Assembly: GCF_003696345.1 (NCBI RefSeq)
Contig: NZ_RFLX01000025.1
Coordinates: 1 to 49,587 of the forward strand
Direction of reading: 5' to 3'
From: Teichococcus wenyumeiae
Lineage (GTDB): Bacteria > Pseudomonadota > Alphaproteobacteria > Acetobacterales > Acetobacteraceae
DNA: 49,587 nucleotides
The position numbers and the translations under genes are program-made. Positions 34,004 through 41,677 of this stretch are shown here, in pieces. Each line of letters begins with the position of its first letter. Position 1 is the first letter of the stretch. The notes below the pieces were generated by a model. That model ran no database searches and had not been told where the DNA came from. It was given only the letters and a program-made list of their open reading frames with translations.

Positions 34004-34821
34004 GCGAAATCCTCCAGGGTGCCGACGCACCGCTCGTGGACGCGCATTTCCACCTCTACACCACCGACATGCCGCTCACGCCCTGGGCCTGGCACCATCC
34101 GCCCGAGGATGCCTCGGCCGAGCAGTTCATCGCGCTGATGGACCAGCATGGCATCGGCTTCGGCGTCATCGCGGCTGCGAGCCTGCATGGCCAGTACAAC
34201 GACTACGTCATCCGCTCCATGCGCCGGCACCCACGCCTGCGCGGCACGGCCTTCGTGCGGCCGGAAACCGACATGTACACGCTGGAGCGGATGAAGGCGG
34301 ATGGCATGGTCGGCATCCGGCTGTTCTTCCGCCGCGTGCCGGAGCCGCCGGACCTCCGCTCTCCGGAGTACCGGCTGTTGCTGCGGCGGGTCCGCGACCT
34401 CGACTGGCATGTGCATACACTCGCCAGCGGCGAGGCGCTGCCCGAGGTCATCAAGGCCACCGAGGATGCCGGCGTGAAGCTGGTGATCGACCATTTCGGC
34501 AAGCCTGACGAACGCCTCGGCGTCAACTGCCCCGGCTTCAAGGCCATCCTGGCGGCGGTGGAACGCGGCCGTACCTGGGTCAAGCTCTCGGGCGGCTTCC
34601 GCATGCCGTCGCCCGAGGCTGCCCGAAGCTATGCGCGCGTCCTGCTGGGCGTATCGGGCGGCGAACGGCTGGTCTGGGGCAGCGACTGGCCCTTCGCGGC
34701 CTTCGAGGGCCGCGTCAGCTACGGCCAGACCATCGCGGACCTGCATGACTGGGTGCCAGATGCGGCGACGCGCCGGCTGATCACCGCAGACACGCCGATG
34801 CGGCTCTACTTCGGCAACTGA
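34000..34821 (+). CDS. Amidohydrolase-2 family (LigI-like) hydrolase, copy 3
   Basis: 273 residues. DAHFHLY at 14-20, VIDHFGKPDER, VKLSGGFRM and VWGSDWPFA give the metal and catalytic positions of the PF04909 family. It differs from the two copies on the minus strand and has a WAWHHPP segment early on. The start overlaps the upstream tctC stop, and another tctC follows after 32 bp. A periplasmic signal is absent, so it acts in the cytoplasm, probably on a lactone or a cyclic amide or acid. Confidence 0.87.
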   Translation: MSEILQGADAPLVDAHFHLYTTDMPLTPWAWHHPPEDASAEQFIALMDQHGIGFGVIAAASLHGQYNDYVIRSMRRHPRLRGTAFVRPETDMYTLERMKADGMVGIRLFFRRVPEPPDLRSPEYRLLLRRVRDLDWHVHTLASGEALPEVIKATEDAGVKLVIDHFGKPDERLGVNCPGFKAILAAVERGRTWVKLSGGFRMPSPEAARSYARVLLGVSGGERLVWGSDWPFAAFEGRVSYGQTIADLHDWVPDAATRRLITADTPMRLYFGN

Positions 34822-34853
34822 CCAACGAACAAGCAAATACGGGGAGAAGAACG

Positions 34854-35837
34854 ATGTCGACCATCACACGCCGGCGCGTCGGCGGCCTCGCCCTCGCCGC
34901 GGGCCTGGCGGCGCTATCCCGCCCGGCCCTCGCGCAGGGCTGGCCGGACCGGCCTGTCACCGTCATCGTGCCCTGGCCCGCTGGTGGCTCGACCGATGTC
35001 CTGGCGCGCGCGCTCTCCCGCAATCTGGGGGACCGCTTCGGCCATCCCATGGTGGTGGACAACCGCTCCGGCGCCAACGGCAATATCGGCGCCGCGACCG
35101 TCGCGCGGGCGGCGCCGGATGGCTACACGCTCATGATCACCACCAATGCGCCAATCACCAACAATGTGCTGCTGTACAAGTCGATGCCCTTCGATCCCGT
35201 CGCCGACCTCGCGCCGATCGCACTGCTGGCGGAACTGCCGATTGTCATCGCCGCGCGCAGCCAGATGCCTTACCGCACCGTGCAGGAACTGATCGCCTAT
35301 GCCAGGAAGAACCCGGGCAAGGTGAATTGCGGAACGCCGCCGCTGGGCTCGGCCGCCCATCTTGCGGCGGAGCTGCTGATGTTCCGCACCGGCATCCAGA
35401 TGAACATCGTTCCCTATCGCGGTTCCGCGCCGCTGACCAACGACCTTCTCGCCGGCTCGGTCGATATGGCGCTGGATCTGGTCACCACCTATCTGCCGCA
35501 TGTCGAAGCCGGCGCGTTGCGCGCGCTTGGCGTCACGGCGGCGGAAGCGATCCCACAGTTGCCGGCAACGCCGCCGGTACAGGCGCAGGGCGTGCCGGAC
35601 TACCAGGCCACCGGATGGATCTCCCTGCTTGGGCCGGCGAAGATGCCTGAGCAGGTCGTCACGCGCCTGAATGCCGACAGCAACGCCTATCTCGGCCTGG
35701 AAGACACGAAGGTGCTGCTATCCAAGCTCGGCCTCACGCCGCTCGGCGGCACGCCGGCCGATCTGAAGCGCCGCATGGCCACAGAGATCGAACTGTGGAG
35801 GCCGGTCATCAAGGCCGCCAATATCACGGTCGACTAG
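34854..35837 (+). CDS. Bug/TctC-family solute-binding protein
   Basis: 327 residues; GGGGAGAAG precedes the ATG at 34854. The leader has RRR at 6-8 and ends PALAQ. The hallmark strand is VTVIVPWPAGGSTD and the second-domain motif is IVPYRGSAPLTNDLL. It lies between an amidohydrolase and a D-2-hydroxyacid dehydrogenase gene (3-bp gap downstream), all on the same strand, so one operon running 32999-37267 is likely. Confidence 0.9.
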   Translation: MSTITRRRVGGLALAAGLAALSRPALAQGWPDRPVTVIVPWPAGGSTDVLARALSRNLGDRFGHPMVVDNRSGANGNIGAATVARAAPDGYTLMITTNAPITNNVLLYKSMPFDPVADLAPIALLAELPIVIAARSQMPYRTVQELIAYARKNPGKVNCGTPPLGSAAHLAAELLMFRTGIQMNIVPYRGSAPLTNDLLAGSVDMALDLVTTYLPHVEAGALRALGVTAAEAIPQLPATPPVQAQGVPDYQATGWISLLGPAKMPEQVVTRLNADSNAYLGLEDTKVLLSKLGLTPLGGTPADLKRRMATEIELWRPVIKAANITVD

Positions 35838-35840
35838 CGC

Positions 35841-36812
35841 ATGATGGAGAAGGGAATTTGCCGGCCCGGCGTCGTCAACGGCGCCATCGGCAGCGTGCCT
35901 TACCTGCGCGAACGCATCCTCGCTGAATACCCGGCAGCCAAGTTCAACGACGATATCCGCCACCGGATGACCGAAGATGAGGTCATCGCCTTCCTGTCCG
36001 ATTGCGACAGCGCGATCATGGGTGGCGACGTGGTGAACGACCGTGTGCTGGAGGCGCTGCCGCATATCCGCGACATTGGCATCTTCGGCGTGGGGCTCAA
36101 CACGGTGGATCTGCCGGCCTGCCAGCGCCATGGCGTGCGGCTGGGCTTCACCCCTGGCGTCAATCGCCTGGCGGTGGCCGAGCTCACGCTGTGCTTCATG
36201 ATCGCCGGATTGCGCTGGGTGGCGCCGCTCAGCCTGGCCATGCGGAACGGGGAAAGGCCACGCACCCGCGTCGGCCGCAGCCTGAGCGGGCGCGTGGTGG
36301 GGCTGCATGGCTGCGGCCATATCGGCAAGGAGGTGGTGCGCCTCCTTGCCCCCTTCGGCTGCACCATCATCGCCCACGACACTCGGGATTACCCAGATTT
36401 CTACCGGGAACACGATGTCATGCCTGTCTCGCTCGATGAGCTGACTGAGCGGTCAGAGGTGCTTTCGCTGCACATTCCCCGCTCGCGCGTGACGGAGAAC
36501 CTCTATGACGCGGCAAGGCTGTCCCGGCTGCGGCCAGACTGTGTGCTAGTGAATACCTGCCGAGGTGGCATCGTCGATGAGGAAGCGCTGTTCGAGCGGC
36601 TGAACAGCGGCCAACTGGTTGCTGCCTGCTTCGACGTCTTCACGCATGAGCCACCCACCGACGACCGGCTGCTGCGGCACCCGAACCTCCTGTCCACCCC
36701 GCATGCCGGCGCCAGCACGGTGGAAGCACGCATCGCGATGGTGGAGGCCGCTTTGCGCGGGCTGCGGCATGGCGAATTGGTCGAGCCCGGCAACTTCACC
36801 GACTACCTTTAG
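35841..36812 (+). CDS. D-isomer-specific 2-hydroxyacid dehydrogenase
   Basis: 323 residues. The Rossmann motif GCGHIG lies at about 155-160. The catalytic triad of the family is visible as R in NTCRGG, E in DVFTHEPP and H in STPHAGAST. It is close in style to phosphoglycerate dehydrogenase-like proteins but lacks the ACT domain. It reduces a 2-oxo acid or oxidises a D-2-hydroxy acid with NAD(P)H. In context it could process the oxo-acid formed after hydrolysis of the imported compound. Its start lies 3 bp after the tctC stop. Confidence 0.88.
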   Translation: MMEKGICRPGVVNGAIGSVPYLRERILAEYPAAKFNDDIRHRMTEDEVIAFLSDCDSAIMGGDVVNDRVLEALPHIRDIGIFGVGLNTVDLPACQRHGVRLGFTPGVNRLAVAELTLCFMIAGLRWVAPLSLAMRNGERPRTRVGRSLSGRVVGLHGCGHIGKEVVRLLAPFGCTIIAHDTRDYPDFYREHDVMPVSLDELTERSEVLSLHIPRSRVTENLYDAARLSRLRPDCVLVNTCRGGIVDEEALFERLNSGQLVAACFDVFTHEPPTDDRLLRHPNLLSTPHAGASTVEARIAMVEAALRGLRHGELVEPGNFTDYL

Positions 36813-36829
36813 GCAAGGAAACGGCAACC

Positions 36830-37267
36830 ATGGCTGTCGATAAGCTGCGCATCCGGCAGGAGCTGGAAATGCTGAACATCGCCTTCTGGCACGACGTGGA
36901 TTCGGACTGGGGACGCAGGGCCCACGAGTTCTTCACCGAGGATGGCGTCTACACCACCAGCCACAAGGCGCGGAAAGGGCGGGAAGAGATCCGCGGCTTC
37001 TATGCAGGGCGTGAGGCGAAGGGGCCGCGCGTCGCGCGTCACCTCATCCACAACTTCCATGTTACCGTGCATGATGCAGACCACGCGACAGCGGAATGGA
37101 CCATGTGCCTCTATGCCGATGACGGTGAGGCGCCGCTGATGTCGGAGCCCCCCATCCTGATCGGCGCCGTGAGGGACGAATGCGTGCGCGGCGTGGACGA
37201 GGCCTGGCGCTATGCCTCCCGCACCACGACGCCGCTCTTCAAGGGCAGCAAGCCGACCTCTGGCTGA
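36830..37267 (+). CDS. SnoaL/NTF2-like small protein
   Basis: 145 residues with the NTF2-like pattern: an N-terminal helix (LRIRQELEMLNIAFWHDVD), FFTEDGVYTT, a GREEIRGFYAGRE loop and a curved sheet with HLIHNFHVTVHD. The family contains isomerases, hydrolases and dehydratases with a conical pocket, and many with no known activity. It lies 17 bp after the dehydrogenase gene. A hairpin terminator follows its stop codon. No specific reaction can be assigned. Confidence 0.8.
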   Translation: MAVDKLRIRQELEMLNIAFWHDVDSDWGRRAHEFFTEDGVYTTSHKARKGREEIRGFYAGREAKGPRVARHLIHNFHVTVHDADHATAEWTMCLYADDGEAPLMSEPPILIGAVRDECVRGVDEAWRYASRTTTPLFKGSKPTSG

Positions 37268-37279
37268 GGCATGGCGCGC

Positions 37280-37308
37280 GGCGGGCTCACCTTCAACCGG
37301 AGCCCGCC
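37280..37308. terminator. Hairpin terminator shared by convergent genes
   Basis: The arms GGCGGGCTC (37280-37288) and GAGCCCGCC (37300-37308) are exact reverse complements around 11 nt. The hairpin lies in the 49-bp gap between the convergent SnoaL-like and SDR genes and can act in both directions. There is no long T-run. Confidence 0.65.
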
Positions 37309-37316
37309 TCTTCGGC

Positions 37317-38090
37317 TCAGAGGTGGCGGCCGCCATCCACCAGCAGCGTGGACCCTGTCGTGAGGCGCAGATGCGTCACCGCCGCGACGACGGCTAGCGC
37401 CACGTCATCGGCCTGGCAGACGACCTTCAGCGGCGTCAGGGCGGCTTGCTTCAGCACGGCTTCCCGGCTCCGGCCGGGCACGAACTGGGTGTCCACGCCT
37501 GCAGGCGAGATGCCGATGACGCGGATCTCCGGCCCCAGCACGCGGGCCAACGACATCGTCATGGTGTCCAGCGCCGCCTTGGACGCGCAATAGGCGATGC
37601 TGCTGCCAAGTCCATTGATGGCGGCCAGCGAGGAGATGTTCACCACCACCGCATCGCCGCTGCGCTTCAGCAGCGGTGCGAAGGCGCGGATCGTCGAGAA
37701 GGGGCCGCGTACATTGGTGACGAGGATACGGTCGAAGGTCTCGTCATCCATGGCTTCCAGGTCGGCGTGCTGCACGGCCCGCGTGACACCGGCGGAATTC
37801 ACCAGAACATCAGCGCGACCCAGCCGGGCTTCGACCTCAGCTGCGGCGGCACGGATCGCGCCGCTATCCGTCATCGGCAGATAGAGTGGAAGATGGCCGA
37901 TGCCGGGCAGGCTGGCCGCCAGCGCTTCCGCCCGGTCACGGCCGCTGTTGTAGCCAATGGCGACGGTCGCACCGAGTTCCGCCAGGCGCTGGACAGAGGC
38001 CGCGCCGACACCGCTGCTGCCGCCCGTCACAACTGCCACGCGACCGTTGAGACCATACGGCCCTAGGGCACCGTTTTTCACGTCACTCAT
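37317..38090 (-). CDS. Short-chain dehydrogenase/reductase (SDR)
   Basis: 257 residues from the ATG at 38090, with GGAAGGGAG upstream. The cofactor motif TGGSSGVG is at 22-29, VNSAGV marks the NNAG-like block, and the catalytic serine (NISSLAA) and YCASK are present. The family oxidises or reduces alcohols and ketones with NAD(P)(H). The gene diverges from the beta-keto acid cleavage enzyme gene with a 136-bp gap, so the two may be controlled together; an SDR making a beta-keto acid for that enzyme would be a sensible pair, but this is inference. Confidence 0.9.
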   Translation of the reverse strand: MSDVKNGALGPYGLNGRVAVVTGGSSGVGAASVQRLAELGATVAIGYNSGRDRAEALAASLPGIGHLPLYLPMTDSGAIRAAAAEVEARLGRADVLVNSAGVTRAVQHADLEAMDDETFDRILVTNVRGPFSTIRAFAPLLKRSGDAVVVNISSLAAINGLGSSIAYCASKAALDTMTMSLARVLGPEIRVIGISPAGVDTQFVPGRSREAVLKQAALTPLKVVCQADDVALAVVAAVTHLRLTTGSTLLVDGGRHL

Positions 38091-38226
38091 GTCGTTTCTC
38101 CCTTCCTTGGCAAGGATGATGCGGCAGTCTTCCGCCGGCGCCAACAGCAAGAACACGCCGATTCGCGCGCGGGGCGATTGCCGCGGGTTCCATCGTCTCC
38201 TTCAACAAGAACAGGACGTCCACATC

Positions 38227-39102
38227 ATGCCGACCATCATCTCCTGCGCCGTGACTGGCAACATCACCACGCGCGCCAACCATCCGGAACTGCCGTGCAC
38301 GCCGGAGGAGATCGCGCGGGCCTGTTTGGACGCGGCCAAGGCCGGCGCTGCCATCGTCCATATCCATGTGCGTTACCCGGACGGGCGTCCGTCCATGGAG
38401 CTGGCGCATTATCGGGAGACGGTGGAACGCATCCGTGACAGCAATCCCGATGTGATCATCAATCTGACCACCGGTCCTGGCCAGCGCTTCGTGCCAAGCC
38501 TTGATGACCCGAAGACTGCCGCGCCCGGCACGACGCTGATGCCACCCGAACAGCGGGTCGAGCATGTCGTGGCGCTGCGCCCGGATCTCTGCAGCCTGGA
38601 TTTCAACACGATGTACTCGGGCTCTTCTGTTGTCATCAACACGCCGCACAACCTGCGGGTCATGGCGAAGCTGATCCGCGAGGCCGGCACGGTGCCGGAG
38701 CTCGAATGCTTCGACAGCGGCGACATCCACCTGGCAAAGGACCTGCTGGCAGACGGCACGCTTGGCCCGGACCCGTTCTTTCAGCTTGTCCTTGGCGTCA
38801 AGTACGGTGCTTCCGCCAGCCCGGCTACGATGTCATACCTCGCTTCCCTCCTGCCATCTGGCGCGACCTGGAGCGGCTTCGGCGTGGGGCGGTGGGAATA
38901 CCCGATGCTCGCGCAGGCATGGCTGCTGGGCGGCCATGTTCGCGTCGGGTTGGAGGACAATGTCTATATCCGTAAGGGTGTGCTCGCCCCCGATAACGCC
39001 GCCCTGGTGGCCAAGGCGGCCGAGATCATTGATGCTCTGGGGGGAGAAGTCGCGGATGCGGCCCAGGCGCGCCGCATCCTCCGGCTCAATCCATCCCGTT
39101 GA
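38227..39102 (+). CDS. Beta-keto acid cleavage enzyme (BKACE, DUF849)
   Basis: 291 residues from the ATG at 38227; a weak AGGACG lies upstream. The zinc ligands H45 and H47 are in IVHIHVR, and the later GLEDN supplies the family glutamate. NLTTGPGQ and FGVGR are further family blocks. Known members (Kce and others) condense a beta-keto acid with acetyl-CoA and split it into acetoacetate and a new acyl-CoA. The preferred keto acid varies and cannot be read here. It is a single plus-strand gene ending in a strong hairpin. Confidence 0.9.
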   Translation: MPTIISCAVTGNITTRANHPELPCTPEEIARACLDAAKAGAAIVHIHVRYPDGRPSMELAHYRETVERIRDSNPDVIINLTTGPGQRFVPSLDDPKTAAPGTTLMPPEQRVEHVVALRPDLCSLDFNTMYSGSSVVINTPHNLRVMAKLIREAGTVPELECFDSGDIHLAKDLLADGTLGPDPFFQLVLGVKYGASASPATMSYLASLLPSGATWSGFGVGRWEYPMLAQAWLLGGHVRVGLEDNVYIRKGVLAPDNAALVAKAAEIIDALGGEVADAAQARRILRLNPSR

Positions 39103-39107
39103 CCTTT

Positions 39108-39137
39108 GGCTGGTCCTGCTGCCACGCAGGACCAGCC
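39108..39137. terminator. Strong hairpin terminator between BKACE and the second HpaI gene
   Basis: The arms GGCTGGTCCTGC (39108-39119) and GCAGGACCAGCC (39126-39137) form a perfect 12-bp stem with a 6-nt loop, 6 bp after the BKACE stop codon. The next minus-strand gene also ends here (39249), so it can serve both directions. Confidence 0.72.
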
Positions 39138-39248
39138 GCGTATCGGAGGGGGTTTTGGTTCGGTATGGTACTGGTGTACGGCCGCCGTCTTAATCCCGCA
39201 GAAGGAAGGCCCGAGGCCATGCTGGCACTTGAACCGAACGTGCCGTCC

Positions 39249-40016
39249 TCAGCTGCGTGTTGACCCGGCAACTGCAGCCCTGAGGGTCTGCATGGCGCCT
39301 ACGAGCAGGGCAGTGGTGTTGAAGCACACCATTCCGATGCCAGTGGCTTCCAGGCGGCGGACGTCCTCCGCCATGCGGCCTACCGTCGCCCTGGCCACTC
39401 CGGCGCGCTTCGCCGCCTCCGCGATGCGGGAGACTGCCTCCTGCACGATGGGGTGGTTCATGTCGCCCGCGTGGCCCAGTGACGCAGCGAGGTCACCCGA
39501 TCCGATGAAGACCATGTCGATACCAGGAACCGAGACGATCTCATCCACGATGGGTAGGGCCTCGGCATCCTCGACCATGACGATGATGGCCGTGTGCCGG
39601 TTGCGCGTCGCGTAATAGGCTTTGTTGTCGACCGTGCCGTAGGCAGAGGAGCGAGACAGTGCCACCCCGCGCTTTCCCTCCGGCGCGTAGAGAGAACGCT
39701 CCACCACCTCCCGCGCGATGGCGACGCTGGACACGTGCGGCACAAGGATGCCGTCCGCGCTAGCGTCCAGCACACGCTGGATGCTGGCCACCGATCCGTC
39801 CGGCACGCGCACCAGCCCTGCCATGCCGTGCATGGCGGCAGCGCGCAGCATGTTCTCGATCGTCTCGATGTCCGCCGGGCCATGCTCGGTGTCTATGATG
39901 ACGAAGTCATAGCCGCACATGCCTGCCATCTCCACCGTGGCGGCCGATGGGGTGCCGATGAAGAAGCCAAGCAGCTGGTCACCCCGCCGCATCCGCTCTT
40001 TGAAGCTCTCAGGCAT
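39249..40016 (-). CDS. HpcH/HpaI-family aldolase (second copy)
   Basis: 255 residues. VIIDTEHGPAD near residues 45-55, GLVRVPDG, GILVPHV and VMVEDAEALP are the metal and substrate blocks of the HpaI fold. FIGSGDLAASLGHAG is the usual later block. Full family length. It is clearly related to, but distinct from, the copy at 26232; the third residue of the VID-EH block and most surface regions differ. It lies 119 bp downstream of a tctC on the same strand. Confidence 0.88.
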   Translation of the reverse strand: MPESFKERMRRGDQLLGFFIGTPSAATVEMAGMCGYDFVIIDTEHGPADIETIENMLRAAAMHGMAGLVRVPDGSVASIQRVLDASADGILVPHVSSVAIAREVVERSLYAPEGKRGVALSRSSAYGTVDNKAYYATRNRHTAIIVMVEDAEALPIVDEIVSVPGIDMVFIGSGDLAASLGHAGDMNHPIVQEAVSRIAEAAKRAGVARATVGRMAEDVRRLEATGIGMVCFNTTALLVGAMQTLRAAVAGSTRS

Positions 40017-40135
40017 CGTGGTTCATCTTCCTTCCACTGGTGGCTTACTACCTGCTTTTGGGTCGCCTCAGCATGTTGCGGCCCATGTAGGTGAGCTGCG
40101 GACACCAACCTTCTCCGCAATGCAGGCAGATACGG

Positions 40136-41104
40136 TCAGTTGGTCGGCAATCCGGCTTCGGTGATCACCTTGCGCCAGTTTGCGGTATCCGCAGCAAGAA
40201 GGTTCCGCACATCGGACGGCCCGCCAGCTTCTGCGGCCAATCCGATCTGCGCCATGCGCGACTGATAAGCCGGGTCTTCCGTAACAGCCCGAAGAGCCAG
40301 CGCCAGCTTCTGAACCACTTCCACAGGCGTATGGACTGGGGCGAACAAGGCCATCCAGAGGACGGCCTCGAAGCCAGGTAAGGTCTCCGCCACCGTTGGA
40401 ACATCCGGCAGGTTAGGCAAGCGTGCGCGGGACGAGATGGCAAGTGCCCTCGTCTTTCCCTCCTGAAGCGATGGCAAAGCTTCCACTGGCGATTGGAAGT
40501 TGCAGTGGATGCGACCGGCCTGAAGGTCCAGCAGGCCCTCGACGCCGCCACGGTTGGGAACAGCCGTCATCTGGATGACTGCGCGCTGGCACAGCATCTC
40601 CATCGCCAGATGCACAACCGTGCCGACGACGCCGCCGTAGTTTAGTTGGCCGGGGTGAGCCTTGGCACAGGCTACGAACTCCGGAAGCGTCCTCACGGGA
40701 AGCCCGGGATAGATGTGGAAGACAAACGCGCCACGATAGATCATGCCGAGGGGCATCAGCTCTGTCTGCGGGTCGCGGGGTGTGAGCTTGGGCTGTAAGG
40801 TAGGGTTGATAGCGAGTGAGCTTGTGCCGGCGAGCAGCATGTACCCATCTGGCTTAGCCTGCGCGACCGCTGTCGAGGCTATGGAAGTGGCACCTCCAAC
40901 GCGGTTCTCCACGACGACACGTTGGCCGATGGTGGCGCCTAGGCGATCGGCAGTTAAGCGTATGGCGATATCGGTCTGGCCACCTGCCGCATAGGCATTC
41001 ATGATGGTTATCGGGCGCGACGGAAAAGCTTCCTGGGCTCGGGCACGCGGCATAATGAATGGCATAGTGCCCAGGAGCACGCGGCGGGTCAGCTTGGATG
41101 ACAT
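40136..41104 (-). CDS. Bug/TctC-family solute-binding protein
   Basis: 322 residues; GGAGGAAAC lies just upstream of the ATG at 41104. The leader has RR at 7-8 and ends RARAQ. The hallmark strand is ITIMNAYAAGGQTD and the second domain has VPNRGGVEGLLD in place of the usual VPYRG. The GC content of this gene is visibly lower than in the copies at 14-35 kb, like the decayed genes that follow. It is the outermost intact gene before the degraded region. Confidence 0.87.
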   Translation of the reverse strand: MSSKLTRRVLLGTMPFIMPRARAQEAFPSRPITIMNAYAAGGQTDIAIRLTADRLGATIGQRVVVENRVGGATSIASTAVAQAKPDGYMLLAGTSSLAINPTLQPKLTPRDPQTELMPLGMIYRGAFVFHIYPGLPVRTLPEFVACAKAHPGQLNYGGVVGTVVHLAMEMLCQRAVIQMTAVPNRGGVEGLLDLQAGRIHCNFQSPVEALPSLQEGKTRALAISSRARLPNLPDVPTVAETLPGFEAVLWMALFAPVHTPVEVVQKLALALRAVTEDPAYQSRMAQIGLAAEAGGPSDVRNLLAADTANWRKVITEAGLPTN

Positions 41105-41677
41105 GCCTTGTTTCCTCCAGATTTTTTCTTCTGAGGCACGCGTGGTCTACGGACGGGCGTGGCCCCATCTCCACTGTGGAGAGGAGACCACTTAAAGGGT
41201 ATGTGGGGCAAGGCGCCATGCGGAAGCTGGGCCTTTTTCTTTCTGAGGTTGCAGGGCCAAGTCCTTCAGGTCGCTGTGCCCGCCGAAGCGATCCGATCAT
41301 CAGCCAAGGTTGACTCGGCGCAAGGTCAGGAACTTCAGGGAAGATTGGCTGAGGATTACTGAAGCACGCGGGCTCACATCTCGGACTTGGAGGATGAAAC
41401 CAACATTCCTTTGTTGTACCGAAAGCTGGGCCTGCCTCGGGGGCGGGAGTAGCTGCACAACAATCGCAGAAGCCTCACCGTGTCCTGCACGTGCTGCTGA
41501 TCGCCATACAGGCTCAAGAGGTGCGATCTCCTTTTTAAGGTGTTATCTGACTACAGGATGTCGATTCGGCACCGTTTCATGCTGGGTGTTTGGAGGAGGC
41601 AATAGTGCGGCCCCAGATCAATGCTATTGAAGTTGGCAAGAAAGGCAGCGGCGCTGTATGCGGGCGCTTCACTGCCG
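41105..41677. other. 573-bp gap without a recognisable gene
   Basis: Both strands were read; several short open frames have no ribosome site and no family features. The stretch beside the tctC start (41105-41140) is T-rich on the plus strand and probably contains its promoter. GC content is low compared with the rest of the window, as in the adjacent malic enzyme remnant. Confidence 0.4.
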
